Shown: one piece after another, positions 9,218 through 18,481 of the stretch
Position numbering within the stretch: position 1 is the stretch's first letter
How the letters are laid out: every line of letters starts with the position of its first letter
Assembly: GCF_900111865.1 (NCBI RefSeq)
Contig: NZ_FOJS01000014.1
Span: 1-62,351 of the forward strand
DNA from: Parageobacillus thermantarcticus
Lineage (GTDB): Bacteria; Bacillota; Bacilli; Bacillales; Anoxybacillaceae
Reading direction: 5' to 3'
Length of the DNA: 62,351 bases
Translations under genes and position numbers: made by a program
Notes under the pieces: model-generated
Told to the model about the DNA's origin: nothing
Database searches by the model: none
The model's input: the letters and a program-made list of their open reading frames with translations, nothing else

Positions 9218-12200
9218 ATGGCAACGAGACCTCTAGGTGAAACGGAATTTGAAGAGACGACGATTGAACGTTTAAAACGGTTAGGTTATGACTATCTTCA
9301 TGCGCAGGAATTGTTTCAGCGCGGAGAGCGGGACAGTCTTCACGAGGTAGTTCTTTACGGTCGGTTGGAAGCCTTCTTAAAGAAGGCTTATCCGGCCATA
9401 CCGGAACAAGAAATCAAAAGGCTTGCTCAAATTTTGACGGCGCCGGATGGGGTAAAACTGATCAACCGAAATATGCATTTTCACCAAATGTTGACGAAAG
9501 GACTTGAGTTCTCTTATGAGGTAAACGATGAAACGTACACGCCTCATGTTTTCCCGATTGACTGGGAACATCCGGAGAACAATGACTTTTTAGTGGTTAA
9601 TCAATTGCCGATTGAAGGGCGCATGTCCCGCCGGCCAGATATCGTTATATATATTAACGGTTTGCCGCTGATTGTGTTTGAGTTGAAAAATCCGAACAAC
9701 GAGCAGGCGACTGTTTATGATGCATATACCCAAATTCAAAACTATACATATGATATTTCGCAATTATTTAACTACAACGCTTTTGTTGTTATTTCCGATA
9801 ACGTGGAAACGAAGCATGGGATGCCGTTTGCCGATTACGATTTCTTTGCCTCATGGAAATCGATTGATGGGCGAAATGTCGATAACAACCGTGCTAATAC
9901 GATGCGCACGCTGATTGAAGGATTATTTCCAAAAGACCGTCTGCTAAATTATATTCGTAATTTTATTGTCTTTTTGGAGGAAGGAAGCAAAATTACAAAA
10001 ATCGGCGCGAAATATCACCAATTTTTTGGCGTAAACTTCGCTGTCAATGAAGCGATCCGTGCGACGCGGCCTGACGGAGACCGGAAAATCGGGGTAATGT
10101 ATCATACAACGGGTTCGGGCAAATCGCTAAGCATGTTATTTTTCGCAGGAATTTTGTCTCGCCATCCGGAAATGGAAAATCCATCAATTGTCATTCAAGT
10201 GGACCGTAATGACTTAGACGAACAGTTGCATGATACGTTTGTGCAAGGGAAATCATACATCGGCCATGTGCATCACGCGGAGAATACCGAACAGCTGCGG
10301 ACATTACTGAGAGGAGAAGCGGGACAAATTATTTTCTCCACTATTGAAAAATTCCGTAAAAAAGAAGGAGAAACCCGACACCCTGTTTTATCGGAAAGAC
10401 GAAACATTGTTGTGATTGCCGATGAAGCACATCGCACCCAAGCCGGTTTTGCGGGCGGATTTGCCGCTCAGTTGCGTTATGCTTTGCCGAACGCTTCCTA
10501 TATTGGGTTTACAGGAACCCCGGTCGATTTTGTTGATAACAATACAGAAGAAATTTTTGGACATATTATCCACCGCTACGATATGGCTCAGGCGGTCGAA
10601 GACAAAGCGACATTGCCCATTTACTATGAGAGCCGCCTAATTCCGCTTGATTTATCCGCTGGGGACATTGATGAAAAATACAGAAAAATTATCGAAGAAG
10701 CAGGGGGAGACGATGAAGAGTCAGAGAGCTATAAAAGAAAATGGGCCGCTCTGGAAAAAGTCGTCGGTACTCCAAAACGGCTCCGTCGTTTAGCCAAAGA
10801 TATCGTATCACATTTTAACCAAGTCGCCAATCCATTTCAAAAAGCGATGATTGTCTGCATGAGCCGGCGAATTGCGGTTGATTTGTATAATTATCTAAGA
10901 GAGATTCCAGAATGCCCTCCTGTTGAAGTGATTATGACAGGAGATGTATCAAAGGATCCTAAAGAGTGGCGAGAGGTTCAGCCGGGAAGCAAATATGCGC
11001 ATATTAAATCGAAAAAAGAGCAAGAAGAAGTGAAAGCCAAACTTCGTGACCCAGAAGACCCTTTGAAATTTGTCATTGTCGTCGATATGTGGCTGACAGG
11101 AATGGACGCCAAACCGCTTTCTTACCTTTATGTCGATAAGCCAATGAAAGGCCACAACCTGATGCAGGCCATTGCCCGTGTAAACCGTGTGTTTCCGGGA
11201 AAAGAAGGCGGTGTCGTCGTTGATTATATTGGCATCGCCACTTCCCTGAAAGAAGCAACTCATAAATATACGCAAAGCGGCGGAACGGGAAGTCCTACTT
11301 ATGATATTTCCGAGGCCGTTAACATCTTTATGAATCATCTGGAGACAGTAAGGGGATTTATTCCAAGCGATATTGATGTTCAAAACTGGCGGGCAAAACC
11401 AAAGATAGAGCGCGAAGACTTCATTGCAGATCTTGTTAACATGCTTTTAAATCGAGATCCCGAGGAATATATCCAAGCAGCTACCAAACTAGAAAAATCA
11501 TATCAGTTGGTGAAGCATCAGCCGGAAGTGCTTGAACTTGCAGATGAGGTTATGCTTTATTTAATGATGAAAGCACAGCTTCGCAAACATTTACGCCCGT
11601 CAACTGGGGGATCTAAGGAAAACAAAACATTAGAAGAGCGATTATCAGAACTTATTGACAATAGTCTATTAGCGAAAGAAACGGTTGACATTTTCCAAAT
11701 AGCAGGAATTGAACGTCCAGATATCAGCATATTGGATGATGCATTCTTGGCAGATTTAACGAAAAAAGAGCATGTAGACTTGCGCTTAAAGTTGCTGAAA
11801 AAACTTTTAGAGGACCAAATTAAAGTGACATTTAGCCAAGGAAGCCCACAGTCAAAGGCGTTAAGCGAACTTCTAGAGAAAACGTTAAGGGATTATCATA
11901 ATCGTGTCATTCAGGCTGCCGATGTGGTCAGGGTTATGATTAACATGCGCAAAGAAATGGAAGAGGAAATACGCAAGCGACACGATTTGGGGTTGTCAGA
12001 GGAAGAAATTGAATTTTACAAAGCGATTACTGCTATGGAGCAGGAAGCGTTCTCAAACGAGTTTCTTGCTAGTCTAATCCATAAGGTGGTCAAAGCCTTA
12101 AAGAAACAATTAGCCGTAGACTGGACAAGTCCTCACCGTCGAGATGTTTACGCTAAAGTGAAATTAGCCGTCAAGCAAGTACTCATGAAAGAAAAAATTA

Positions 12201-12283
12201 CCGGCCAACAATTGCAATTCTTAACAAACAAATTCATGGAACAAGCCGAACAACAATATAAAAACTGGCCAATGAATGCGTAA
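9218..12283 (+). CDS. hsdR: Type I restriction-modification system, endonuclease/translocase subunit HsdR
   Basis: A 1021-aa protein, full length. The PD-(D/E)xK nuclease motif is RRPDIVIYINGLPLIVFELK (about 138-157). The SF2 motor follows: Walker A TTGSGKS (about 296), DEAH box VIADEAHR (about 398), a motif near WLTGMDAKPLSYLYVDKP (about 624) and QAIARVNRVF. The C-terminal helical region binds the M2S core. It cleaves DNA after ATP-driven translocation. AGGAGGTG lies upstream of the ATG. It is the last gene of the RM operon and is followed by a terminator. Confidence 0.95.
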   Translation: MATRPLGETEFEETTIERLKRLGYDYLHAQELFQRGERDSLHEVVLYGRLEAFLKKAYPAIPEQEIKRLAQILTAPDGVKLINRNMHFHQMLTKGLEFSYEVNDETYTPHVFPIDWEHPENNDFLVVNQLPIEGRMSRRPDIVIYINGLPLIVFELKNPNNEQATVYDAYTQIQNYTYDISQLFNYNAFVVISDNVETKHGMPFADYDFFASWKSIDGRNVDNNRANTMRTLIEGLFPKDRLLNYIRNFIVFLEEGSKITKIGAKYHQFFGVNFAVNEAIRATRPDGDRKIGVMYHTTGSGKSLSMLFFAGILSRHPEMENPSIVIQVDRNDLDEQLHDTFVQGKSYIGHVHHAENTEQLRTLLRGEAGQIIFSTIEKFRKKEGETRHPVLSERRNIVVIADEAHRTQAGFAGGFAAQLRYALPNASYIGFTGTPVDFVDNNTEEIFGHIIHRYDMAQAVEDKATLPIYYESRLIPLDLSAGDIDEKYRKIIEEAGGDDEESESYKRKWAALEKVVGTPKRLRRLAKDIVSHFNQVANPFQKAMIVCMSRRIAVDLYNYLREIPECPPVEVIMTGDVSKDPKEWREVQPGSKYAHIKSKKEQEEVKAKLRDPEDPLKFVIVVDMWLTGMDAKPLSYLYVDKPMKGHNLMQAIARVNRVFPGKEGGVVVDYIGIATSLKEATHKYTQSGGTGSPTYDISEAVNIFMNHLETVRGFIPSDIDVQNWRAKPKIEREDFIADLVNMLLNRDPEEYIQAATKLEKSYQLVKHQPEVLELADEVMLYLMMKAQLRKHLRPSTGGSKENKTLEERLSELIDNSLLAKETVDIFQIAGIERPDISILDDAFLADLTKKEHVDLRLKLLKKLLEDQIKVTFSQGSPQSKALSELLEKTLRDYHNRVIQAADVVRVMINMRKEMEEEIRKRHDLGLSEEEIEFYKAITAMEQEAFSNEFLASLIHKVVKALKKQLAVDWTSPHRRDVYAKVKLAVKQVLMKEKITGQQLQFLTNKFMEQAEQQYKNWPMNA

Positions 12284-12288
12284 CAACT

Positions 12289-12322
12289 AAAACAGATGTC
12301 TCTTATAGGGGCATCTGTTTTT
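12289..12322 (+). terminator. Rho-independent terminator after hsdR
   Basis: Stem AAAACAGATG / CATCTGTTTT with a 13-nt loop, ending in T residues, 6 bp after the hsdR stop. Confidence 0.85.
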
Positions 12323-12354
12323 GTATAAAATGGTTATGAAGGAAGAAGAAATGC

Positions 12355-12979
12355 ATGCAAATAGGATTAGATAGAGAAATTATTAAAAATCTTACAAGGA
12401 TAGTAGAGTCGCTTTCACCATTGAGTGAAATGCTTCGGGAGCAGACAGAATTAATAACGTGAATCAATCTTTTCTCAAACATAAGCCGGCAGTTCAATTC
12501 GGTATTTTATCAATCTGAACTGTCAAATGCCTTTAATACATTAGCCTCGGAATGGTCAAGTCCAAATTATTGTGTAAAATTCCATTGCCAGTACAGTAGA
12601 CTTGGATTACGGGAAAATAAAATCGCTTTTTACCGTTTTGTTTTTACACAATTTCGCGGACTTGATCCTCGGAATTGAGGAAAACACAATTACATATACA
12701 ATCTGTTGCTCCATCCTTAGAATCAATTAGTACGTTAAGGAACGGTTTTGCTGGTGAACTGATTCTATGCAAACTGTTTTAGATAGTGTTAAACAATTAA
12801 GTTTATCATTAAGCAAAATCTACACTAGTATCGATAGTCCGATTGCAGAACTCCAAAGAACAATTAATCAAACATTAGATAAGATTAACCTGTCACCGAC
12901 GATAAAAGCATTAGAACAATGGCAGGTTCAATTTAAAGAATTGCAAAAAATAAATTTTCCAAAGGTTGGCCCGGGTTAG
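12355..12979 (+). pseudogene. Unknown helical protein gene split by a MITE, plus a nonsense codon and a frameshift
   Basis: Three pieces join into one frame. 12355-12459 encodes MQIGLDREIIKNLTRIVESL... up to an in-frame TGA (12460-12462). The frame continues open (INLFSNISRQFNSVFYQSEL...NTLASE) to 12553, where a 113-bp MITE sits. Removing the MITE and one copy of its 9-bp duplication joins TCGGAA to TTGAGG in frame (LASELRKTQLHIQSVAPSLE...). A frameshift near 12764 leads to the last piece (MQTVLDSVKQLSLSLSKIYT...), which ends at 12979. The ancestral product was about 190 aa, mostly helical. Function unknown. Confidence 0.7.
12554..12666. mobile_element. 113-bp MITE with IS256-type ends, 9-bp target duplication
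   Basis: Terminal inverted repeats GGTCAAGTCC...TTGTGTAAAA and (reverse complement of the right end) ATCAAGTCC...ATTGTGTAAAA. The host sequence CCTCGGAAT is duplicated at 12545-12553 and 12667-12675. The ends match the IS256-family end of the element at 17561-18095, so mobilisation in trans by such a transposase is likely. Confidence 0.85.
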
Positions 12980-13333
12980 ACAATTACTAGGCAAACAAAT
13001 TGCTCACCAGCCCTTGATACATAAGGGTTGATGAGCGATTAGGCATACTTCACGCGTGTATCTATGAGTGATGCTGGATATGTAGGATTCTTAGAAGCAG
13101 ATCCAACGCCTGCAGCCACAAAGTTTTGGCGATGCTTTAAAGTGAGTTTCGCATGCTGATTTATATGTTCTTACGTTATAACTCATAAACACCGATATTA
13201 AAAGGACTAATTTACGAAGCGTGTGCCTACGAAAATCAACGTATTTTCTAGTGTATAGACCTTAAATCCTTTGATATAAAAGGCTTTTTCTAAATTGTGC
13301 TTGCCTAAAATTGGACTTCAAACTGTCGAACTC

Positions 13334-13577
13334 GGAGTACAGAAAATATGTAAAAATCGCTTTTCGGTACGGAATTTTTGTAAAAACCTCTTTTCTGGTA
13401 CGGGATTTTTGTAAAAAAAGAAGGGGTCTGGTACGGAAAATGTGTAAAAAACCCTTTTCGGTACGGAATTTTTGTAAAAACCTCTTTTCTGGTACGGATT
13501 TTTTGTAAAAAACTCCTTTCTGGTACGGGATTTTTGTAAAAAAAGAAGAGGCCTAGTACGGAAAATGTGTAAAAAAC
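13334..13577. repeat. Iteron-like array A: eight ~22-bp units, period 30-33 bp
   Basis: Core unit GGTACGGGATTTTTGTAAAA or its variant with AAAATGTGTAAAA. The GTAC cores start at 13337, 13367, 13398, 13431, 13461, 13492, 13523 and 13556, giving spacings of 30, 31, 33, 30, 31, 31 and 33 bp, near three helical turns. Spacers are short (8-11 bp) and pyrimidine- or purine-rich, unlike CRISPR spacers. The constant phase suggests cooperative binding of one protein along one DNA face. From 12980 to 13333 I see only a hairpin (GCTCA...CCCTT / AAGGG...TGAGC, about 13000-13036) and no gene. Confidence 0.85.
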
Positions 13578-13587
13578 CACTTTCCAC

Positions 13588-13782
13588 CTATTCCTCCCGC
13601 TCCCATTCCTGTTTGCAATCCGGACATTGCCATTTGATTACACGATCTTTTTCCAAACTGGAAATGCCAATTTTTCTGCTAAAGTGGGTGGCATTGCCAT
13701 AATGCTTTTGCAGTTCTTTTGGAATCGGATCTCCTTGCAAATTAGCGCCGCAGTAGGGGCAGAATTCTTTGCTATCCTCCAT
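13588..13782 (-). CDS. Small zinc-ribbon protein
   Basis: 64 aa. Two CxxC pairs (FCPYCGAN near residue 7 and WQCPDCKQEW near 51) form a probable zinc ribbon, separated by a basic helical stretch. Consensus-like AAGGAG lies upstream of the ATG. Its stop lies about 10 bp from iteron array A. The function is unknown; small ribbons of this kind are often nucleic-acid or protein adaptors. Confidence 0.65.
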   Translation of the reverse strand: MEDSKEFCPYCGANLQGDPIPKELQKHYGNATHFSRKIGISSLEKDRVIKWQCPDCKQEWEREE

Positions 13783-14228
13783 TTTCCTCTTCTCCTTTCT
13801 TATCTGGTCTATTTATTCGATTATATTTTTCTCTTGGGTGTATTCGTACTTCTTCCCGTTTCCTTTTCATTTCATTACCAAATATACGGATGAGCGAAAT
13901 AATAAGTTTCTTTTGCTTGCCTGTATTTGAATTCTCTATCTGGACGGCCATTATTTTATCTACCCAGTCTTCACTTTTTGTTGAGTAGATTTGTTATTTT
14001 ACAGGGAGAAATTCGATGAAATGGGTTAAAAAGGGGCAAAGTGTAAGATAGAATAATAATAGATAATCGATTTTATTTTCTTTTCCTTTTACAAATTAAT
14101 ATAACAGAAGGCCTTTTTGGTCCAGAGAAATGGTGAAAAATCATCGGCAAGGATGTATGACGAAAACAGTCGTTGGCATTCTTGCCGATGTTTTTTATTT
14201 ATCAACATTTTTGATGGAGGGATTATTT

Positions 14229-14462
14229 ATGAATCAGTATTATGTCGTTCTTAGAACAAAAGAGAAAGACGAATTAATGGATGTCGTGGGGGCTTTGTCA
14301 TTAGAGGAAGCATGGGCAATTGCCAGAATACGTTATGAAGAAAGAATGCGTGAGGGAGATAGTCTGTTTGTTTTTCCAGCGATAGGACCTCTTGCATTTG
14401 ATGAGAATAATCGATTTGTTAGCAACAGCGGAGGGAATATGAAAATTATGATGAAGTTCTAA
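14229..14462 (+). CDS. Small protein of unknown function
   Basis: ATG at 14229 chosen because GGAGGG lies just upstream; 77 aa. The start MNQYYVVLRTKEKDELMDVV suggests a compact alpha/beta fold, followed by EEAWAIARIRYEERMREGDS. No signal peptide, membrane segment or known motif. It is monocistronic, with its own terminator. Confidence 0.6.
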   Translation: MNQYYVVLRTKEKDELMDVVGALSLEEAWAIARIRYEERMREGDSLFVFPAIGPLAFDENNRFVSNSGGNMKIMMKF

Positions 14463-14474
14463 AGAAAACAAAGA

Positions 14475-14517
14475 TGACTCCCGTTGAAGTGCAGTTCAAC
14501 GGGGGTCATTTTTTTTC
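14475..14517 (+). terminator. Rho-independent terminator
   Basis: TGACTCCCGTTGAA / TTCAACGGGGGTCA stem, 6-nt loop, then eight T. Confidence 0.9.
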
Positions 14518-14550
14518 GTTTCTTTTCATGGTACCGAACAATAGATCCCC

Positions 14551-15026
14551 ATGGCCATCGAATCAAATCTACATCTTCTTCATCATGATTGCATCGCATT
14601 CGCCACTGTTAGACGTAACGACTCATCTTATCGATGTTTAGAACAGATTTTATCAAAAACGGATCAATCAGTCCGATTTGCATTAAAACCGAAAGTTGAA
14701 ACAGAAGATATTCAACTATTACAAAATGATCATCCGTTATATAAATTAGCTTTGGAACTTGGGGGTACAGAAACGCAAAAAGCCACTATACCGGTGGCAA
14801 TAGTAAAAGCAAATGTTCTGGAACGTATCCAAATAGAATTAGACCAAATTAATGTTGTAGATGGAACAGGCAAGAATTAGAACAGTCACTTATTCTTTTA
14901 GGTAAGCGAGAATCTGATGATTGGATAGAAATAGATCTCTATCTTTTATTTAATGGGGATTTTGAATATATAAGTACAGGTATAGAAGACCCTTCGTTTA
15001 AACGTGAAACGATCATACACGCATGA
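14551..15026 (+). pseudogene. Unknown gene, frameshifted
   Basis: The first frame (14551-14880) encodes MAIESNLHLLHHDCIAFATV... and stops after VVDGTGKN. One base earlier, a second frame runs on from LEQSLILLGKRESDDW to FKRETIIHA and a TGA at 15026. The joined product would be about 157 aa. No clear ribosome binding site precedes 14551, so the true start may be lost. No family recognised. It lies between the two iteron arrays, in a stretch with several decayed genes. Confidence 0.5.
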
Positions 15027-15115
15027 AAAATCCTGTAGGGTGTACAGTTAAAACATGATGAATGCTTGAACAAAAAGTGTATTTATTTGCGGAAATCTAT
15101 AGTTTTCATTAGCTT

Positions 15116-15271
15116 GGTATGGGATTTATGTAAAAACTATTATTTTGGTACGGGAATTTTGTAAAAGCTCAGTACGGGATTTAAGTAAAAACTGTGGTCT
15201 CAGTGCGGAATTTTTCTCGGTACGGGATTTATGTAAAAAGATTTGATTTAGTACGGGAAATATGTAAAAAA
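15116..15271. repeat. Iteron-like array B: six units of the same family as array A
   Basis: Units GGTATGGGATTTATGTAAAA, GGTACGGGAATTTTGTAAAA and so on, with GTAC-type cores at 15117, 15148, 15172, 15203 (GTGC, truncated), 15220 and 15251. Spacings are 31, 24, 31, 17 and 31 bp; the two short ones mark deletions. Same orientation as array A, 1.5 kb away. Confidence 0.8.
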
Positions 15272-15295
15272 TAAAAATTACTATGATGAATGATT

Positions 15296-15326
15296 AACCG
15301 GTATCAATTTGATACTGGTTTTTTTA
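15296..15326 (+). terminator. Terminator-like hairpin after array B
   Basis: AACCGGTATCA / TGATACTGGTT with a 3-nt loop and a T8 tail. Confidence 0.8.
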
Positions 15327-15501
15327 TTATCAAATAATGTTATATCCATCCGAAAAATGTAATTTATTTTATTAAAAAATTTGGGTCAAATTAGGAGTCG
15401 GGATATAGTAATACTCGTCTGGATAGGTCATTCTTCTAAATTTTAGAACACTTGATCTGAAGCCATTTTTAAACTATTAGGTATATGAAGTTGTTCATAC
15501 A

Positions 15502-15535
15502 GTTAACTGGGTAGGTTTTAATGTACCCAGTTAAC
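15502..15535. repeat. Perfect 12-bp inverted repeat, 10-bp loop
   Basis: GTTAACTGGGTA / TACCCAGTTAAC. There is no T-run, so an operator or cruciform is more likely than a terminator. The surrounding 15.3-16.1 kb holds no gene I can support, only many short ATTCGT/ACGAAT words between 15690 and 15890. Confidence 0.6.
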
Positions 15536-16129
15536 CCTATGAATCTGTGGCTCAATGTTAAATATTTTAGCTTTTCGTTTGAGCCGAATGGAAAAAATGC
15601 ACTTTTAAATCGCTCAATAAAAGAAAGGTTGCATGACGGCCAATACTATTTCGATAAGTGCTGGGTTGGATGCGCTTTAAATCGGCACGTCGTTACTTTC
15701 ATTCGTAACGAATATTCGTATCTTTTATTTGTATCGAATGGAAATAAACGAATGGCAATGATGCAATATCATTGCGATATTAAGCGGGGCAACCCATATT
15801 CGTTTCTAAAAACAGAAAATGGGGATAAAAGGATTTGATAATGAACTTGAAAATGTATTCGTAACGATTGATAGATACGTATATTCGTTTCGATAGGGCA
15901 TTGTAAAATCGTCGATCGGTTTCCTATTGAAAAATTGCATTTATTTGTAAGGCCATCGGTTAAGTATAGATTGATCAAAGCATCATGATAAATTCCGAAT
16001 ACATTCTTTTCGGAATCCGTAGCACATCTGAAATTATATGGTTATAAATTGCCACAAATATTCTGCAAAAGTTATTAGAATTTAGCACAAGTGAAGTTAT
16101 AATGTTTAAAAAAATCGGAGGTGATTTAA

Positions 16130-16618
16130 ATGAAATTAATAGAAGCATTAGAACAATTAAACAACGGAAAATCGTTGGCAGAGGTTGCAACTATGGCAGG
16201 AATAAATGAAAAAGACTTAGAAAGAAAACTGGCAAATGCAGCAATTGAATTTGATCAAGAAGAAAATGAATATAAATATAAAGGTATTGCACCAGAAGAA
16301 TCATTGAGTAGAGATGTAAAAAGTAGAATCGTCGTTTTATTAGTTGATAAACCCTTTGTAAAAAAGAAACAAGAAAATCGAACGCCAATAAACGTTGAAG
16401 AGAATTTCGATTTGGAATATAAAATGTTCAAAGATTACTTAAAAGTAGATCATTCGTTGTTAAAAGAGAAGAAAACCTTTTTCTTAACAGAAGAAATGTA
16501 TAACACAATAAAAAATCTAAGTGTAGAAAAATCATTTAAAATAAATGCACTAGTAAATGTTTTGCTGGAAAGAGGGTTGGAATATTACAAGGTTGATTTA
16601 AAAGAAAAGGATGGCTGA
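16130..16618 (+). CDS. Probable DNA-binding protein, N-terminal HTH-like and C-terminal ribbon-helix-helix-like
   Basis: 162 aa with GGAGGTGATT upstream of the ATG. Residues 1-45 look like a small helical DNA-binding module (GKSLAEVATMAGINEKDLER) followed by EYKYKG. Residues 115-155 (KTFFLTEEMYNTIKNLSVEK then NALVNVLLERGLEYY) resemble a ribbon-helix-helix: a strand, then two helices. No close family recalled. It is the first intact gene after iteron array B and could be the protein that binds those repeats, as in plasmid replication or copy-control modules. That link is inference. Confidence 0.6.
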   Translation: MKLIEALEQLNNGKSLAEVATMAGINEKDLERKLANAAIEFDQEENEYKYKGIAPEESLSRDVKSRIVVLLVDKPFVKKKQENRTPINVEENFDLEYKMFKDYLKVDHSLLKEKKTFFLTEEMYNTIKNLSVEKSFKINALVNVLLERGLEYYKVDLKEKDG

Positions 16619-16658
16619 CTATTGGTAATATTTCTGTTTTAAATTTACTGCCTGAAAT

Positions 16659-16708
16659 AACAGCATGAACATAACTAACTGGTTTATGTTTCATGCTGTT
16701 TATTTTTT
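16659..16708 (+). terminator. Rho-independent terminator
   Basis: AACAGCATGA / TCATGCTGTT stem followed by a T-rich tail, after the 16130 gene. Confidence 0.8.
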
Positions 16709-16732
16709 AATCTTCTATTTTTCTTATGCCTA

Positions 16733-17290
16733 CTAATTTTGAATATAGGCGATAAGAAATCGATAGACAACAATTAGGTATAGTTGAACAACATCGTCTT
16801 TCAATTTTTTTCGTTCTTCTATTTCTTCTTCCGTCAGGATTTCTTGTAATTCCAGTTCTTTGGCCATAGCTATGTATTCTTCGTATAGTTCGATTAATGT
16901 TTCTTTCTCGGCTTCCATGCCTTCGACATATTTGGATTCTGGTATGCTATTGACCTCTAACCACTCGGCTATCCGATTCAAGTTCCACTTTTTGTTAGCA
17001 ACCAGCTTCGTGGCAAAATACATATCCTATCCGCAACGCAAAATACATATCCATTTAAAACTCCAAAAAAGATGCCGCAGTAATATATGCTGTCCGCTTG
17101 TTCCCATCCACAAAATACTGATTGTGGTTAAAGTATGCATATATACAGCAGCTTTTTTTAATAAACCCGGTTTGTACCCAAGGCTGTCGATGAGATTTGG
17201 CTCATGTTCTCCCGACAAACCTCCGAATGTTTTTAAGGCCATATCATGGAACATTCGGATATGTTTCGGCTCTAAAGGTTCAATGCTCAA
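16733..17290 (-). pseudogene. Doc/Fic-family toxin, broken by frameshifts
   Basis: The TTG start at 17290 overlaps the TGA of the small gene before it. The N-terminus (MSIEPLEPKHIRMFHDMALKTFGG) is a typical death-on-curing start. A region between SLGY and KPGLLKKAAVYM looks shortened. After MHTLTT the frame shifts; the correct frame reads NQYFVDGNKRTAYITAASFLE, the Fic core, with Gln where the catalytic His of HxFxDGNKR is expected. A second shift leads to KLVANKKWNLNRIAEWLEVN, the usual Doc C-terminal helix, and then a charged coiled-coil extension to 16733. The original would AMPylate or phosphorylate EF-Tu; this copy should be dead. Confidence 0.7.
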
Positions 17291-17394
17291 TTTTTACTCA
17301 ACCTCTTTAAACCTTTGAGGTTTCTGCGAATGACTTTGGCAGCAACTTTTTGAAGCCTTACATCTTTTTCATTTTTTCCAGTAGCTTTTTTCAT
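17287..17394 (-). CDS. 35-aa basic protein upstream of doc, possible antitoxin remnant
   Basis: ATG at 17394 behind AGGAGG; product MKKATGKNEKDVRLQKVAAK... rich in Lys/Arg. Its stop overlaps the doc TTG. Position fits an antitoxin, but it is shorter than usual Phd antitoxins and I do not recognise the fold. Confidence 0.45.
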   Translation of the reverse strand: MKKATGKNEKDVRLQKVAAKVIRRNLKGLKRLSKN

Positions 17395-17560
17395 TTCATC
17401 CTCCTGAATGATTGCGACTTGTTGCAACATATATATGCCCTCTTTCTCGTTATTATTGCTTATCATAGCATATATTTATCTCATTTAACAGAAAAAAAGA
17501 AGGAGCTACATACTAATTTAGCTCCGATGCATTTTCAACGTGATCTTTCTCAATTTCAAT

Positions 17561-18095
17561 GGTCAAGTCCTAATTATTGTGTAAATTCCCCTTTGATAGA
17601 AAACATGGACCTGATAACTTGACGTATAGTATAGGTGAGTCCGGTAAACGTCCCTGACGGTCGTCTTCCCGGACAAACGATCATGTTGTCAAGGAATCAA
17701 TGCGTCAAGGAGCTTTCAGGCATATCCTCGTTTCGCTCTGGTATTCCACGTTCTCCTTGACACGTCAAAGGGGTGAGCCGTTATCCCACTCTTTTCATCG
17801 CCGGAGTCTCTTGATTCATCGAGCGGGCTTCTTGTTCTTTTGTTTTCTGTCACTGCCAATAGTCAGACAATCTAAACCCTTCTTCGGGGATTTGATTCAG
17901 AACTTGTTCGAGCAGCTTAGTCAATCCTTTATCTTTCAGCAATAGCCCGTGCAAAAGTTCATCATTTACAGGAATATGATATTGAGCCAGCGTTGCATTC
18001 CTCCTTATGTTTGGGGTTCACTGTTTATTTGACCAAAGGGGAAGCAACGTGGCTCTTTTTTCTATTCCTTTTTTACACAATTATACGGACTTAAC
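17561..18095. mobile_element. Internally deleted IS256-family element
   Basis: Inverted ends GGTCAAGTCC...ATTGTGTAAA at 17561 and, from the right (reverse complement), AAGTCCGTATAATTGTGTAA at 18074-18093, the latter agreeing with IS256-family ends. At about 535 bp it is far shorter than a complete element (about 1.3 kb) and keeps only the start of a transposase. No target duplication is visible. It is the likely source family of the MITEs here. Confidence 0.75.
17850..17990 (-). pseudogene. N-terminal fragment of an IS256-family transposase
   Basis: AQYHIPVNDELLHGLLLKDK followed by GLTKLLEQVLNQI is the usual IS256-family N-terminus. It stops after about 46 codons, the expected start codon is now CTG, and the DDE domain is absent. 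Confidence 0.7.
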
Positions 18096-18481
18096 TTAGG
18101 AACCCACATACTACACACCGAAGAAAAATCTGCACAAGAGGCACTTTAACACAATTAATTTATTTCATTTTATTAACTTTCTTAAATAGAAAAACCTTGA
18201 AATATCGCGTATTTTCAAGACGCATTTTAATCGATTTAACCATTTTACGTATTTAACTCACTTGTTTTTCCCCTTTCTATTTTGACAGGATTATACCCAG
18301 AATTGTACCCACATAATCACATTCTATAATTTACATAATGATTTCTGAGTAAACTTACAATTCATACGGATAATAATAAAAATATACAAAATGTAACATT
18401 TTTCGCCAAAAAATGATAAAATTCAAGAATAAGGTCATTTGATCTTCTTCTTTTTAGCTTAATTGGGGAAGGGGAGATTTG
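18096..18481. other. Intergenic region before the defence cassette
   Basis: 386 bp, very AT-rich. No gene or clear promoter pair could be picked out by eye. GGGGAAGGGGAG at its end is the ribosome binding site of the next gene. Confidence 0.6.

Noticed and set aside
13334-13577. CRISPR array
   Set aside because: The repeats are ~20-22 bp with 8-11-bp low-complexity spacers that are themselves similar to each other; there are no cas genes. Phased iterons fit better.
13305-13587. Two ~90-aa overlapping minus-strand frames rich in Phe/Tyr/Lys
   Set aside because: They are translations of the tandem repeat array, have no ribosome binding site, and occur in two frames at once.
15521-15838. 105-aa frame
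   Set aside because: The start lies inside a perfect inverted repeat with no ribosome binding site; the composition is dominated by ATTCGT-like words.
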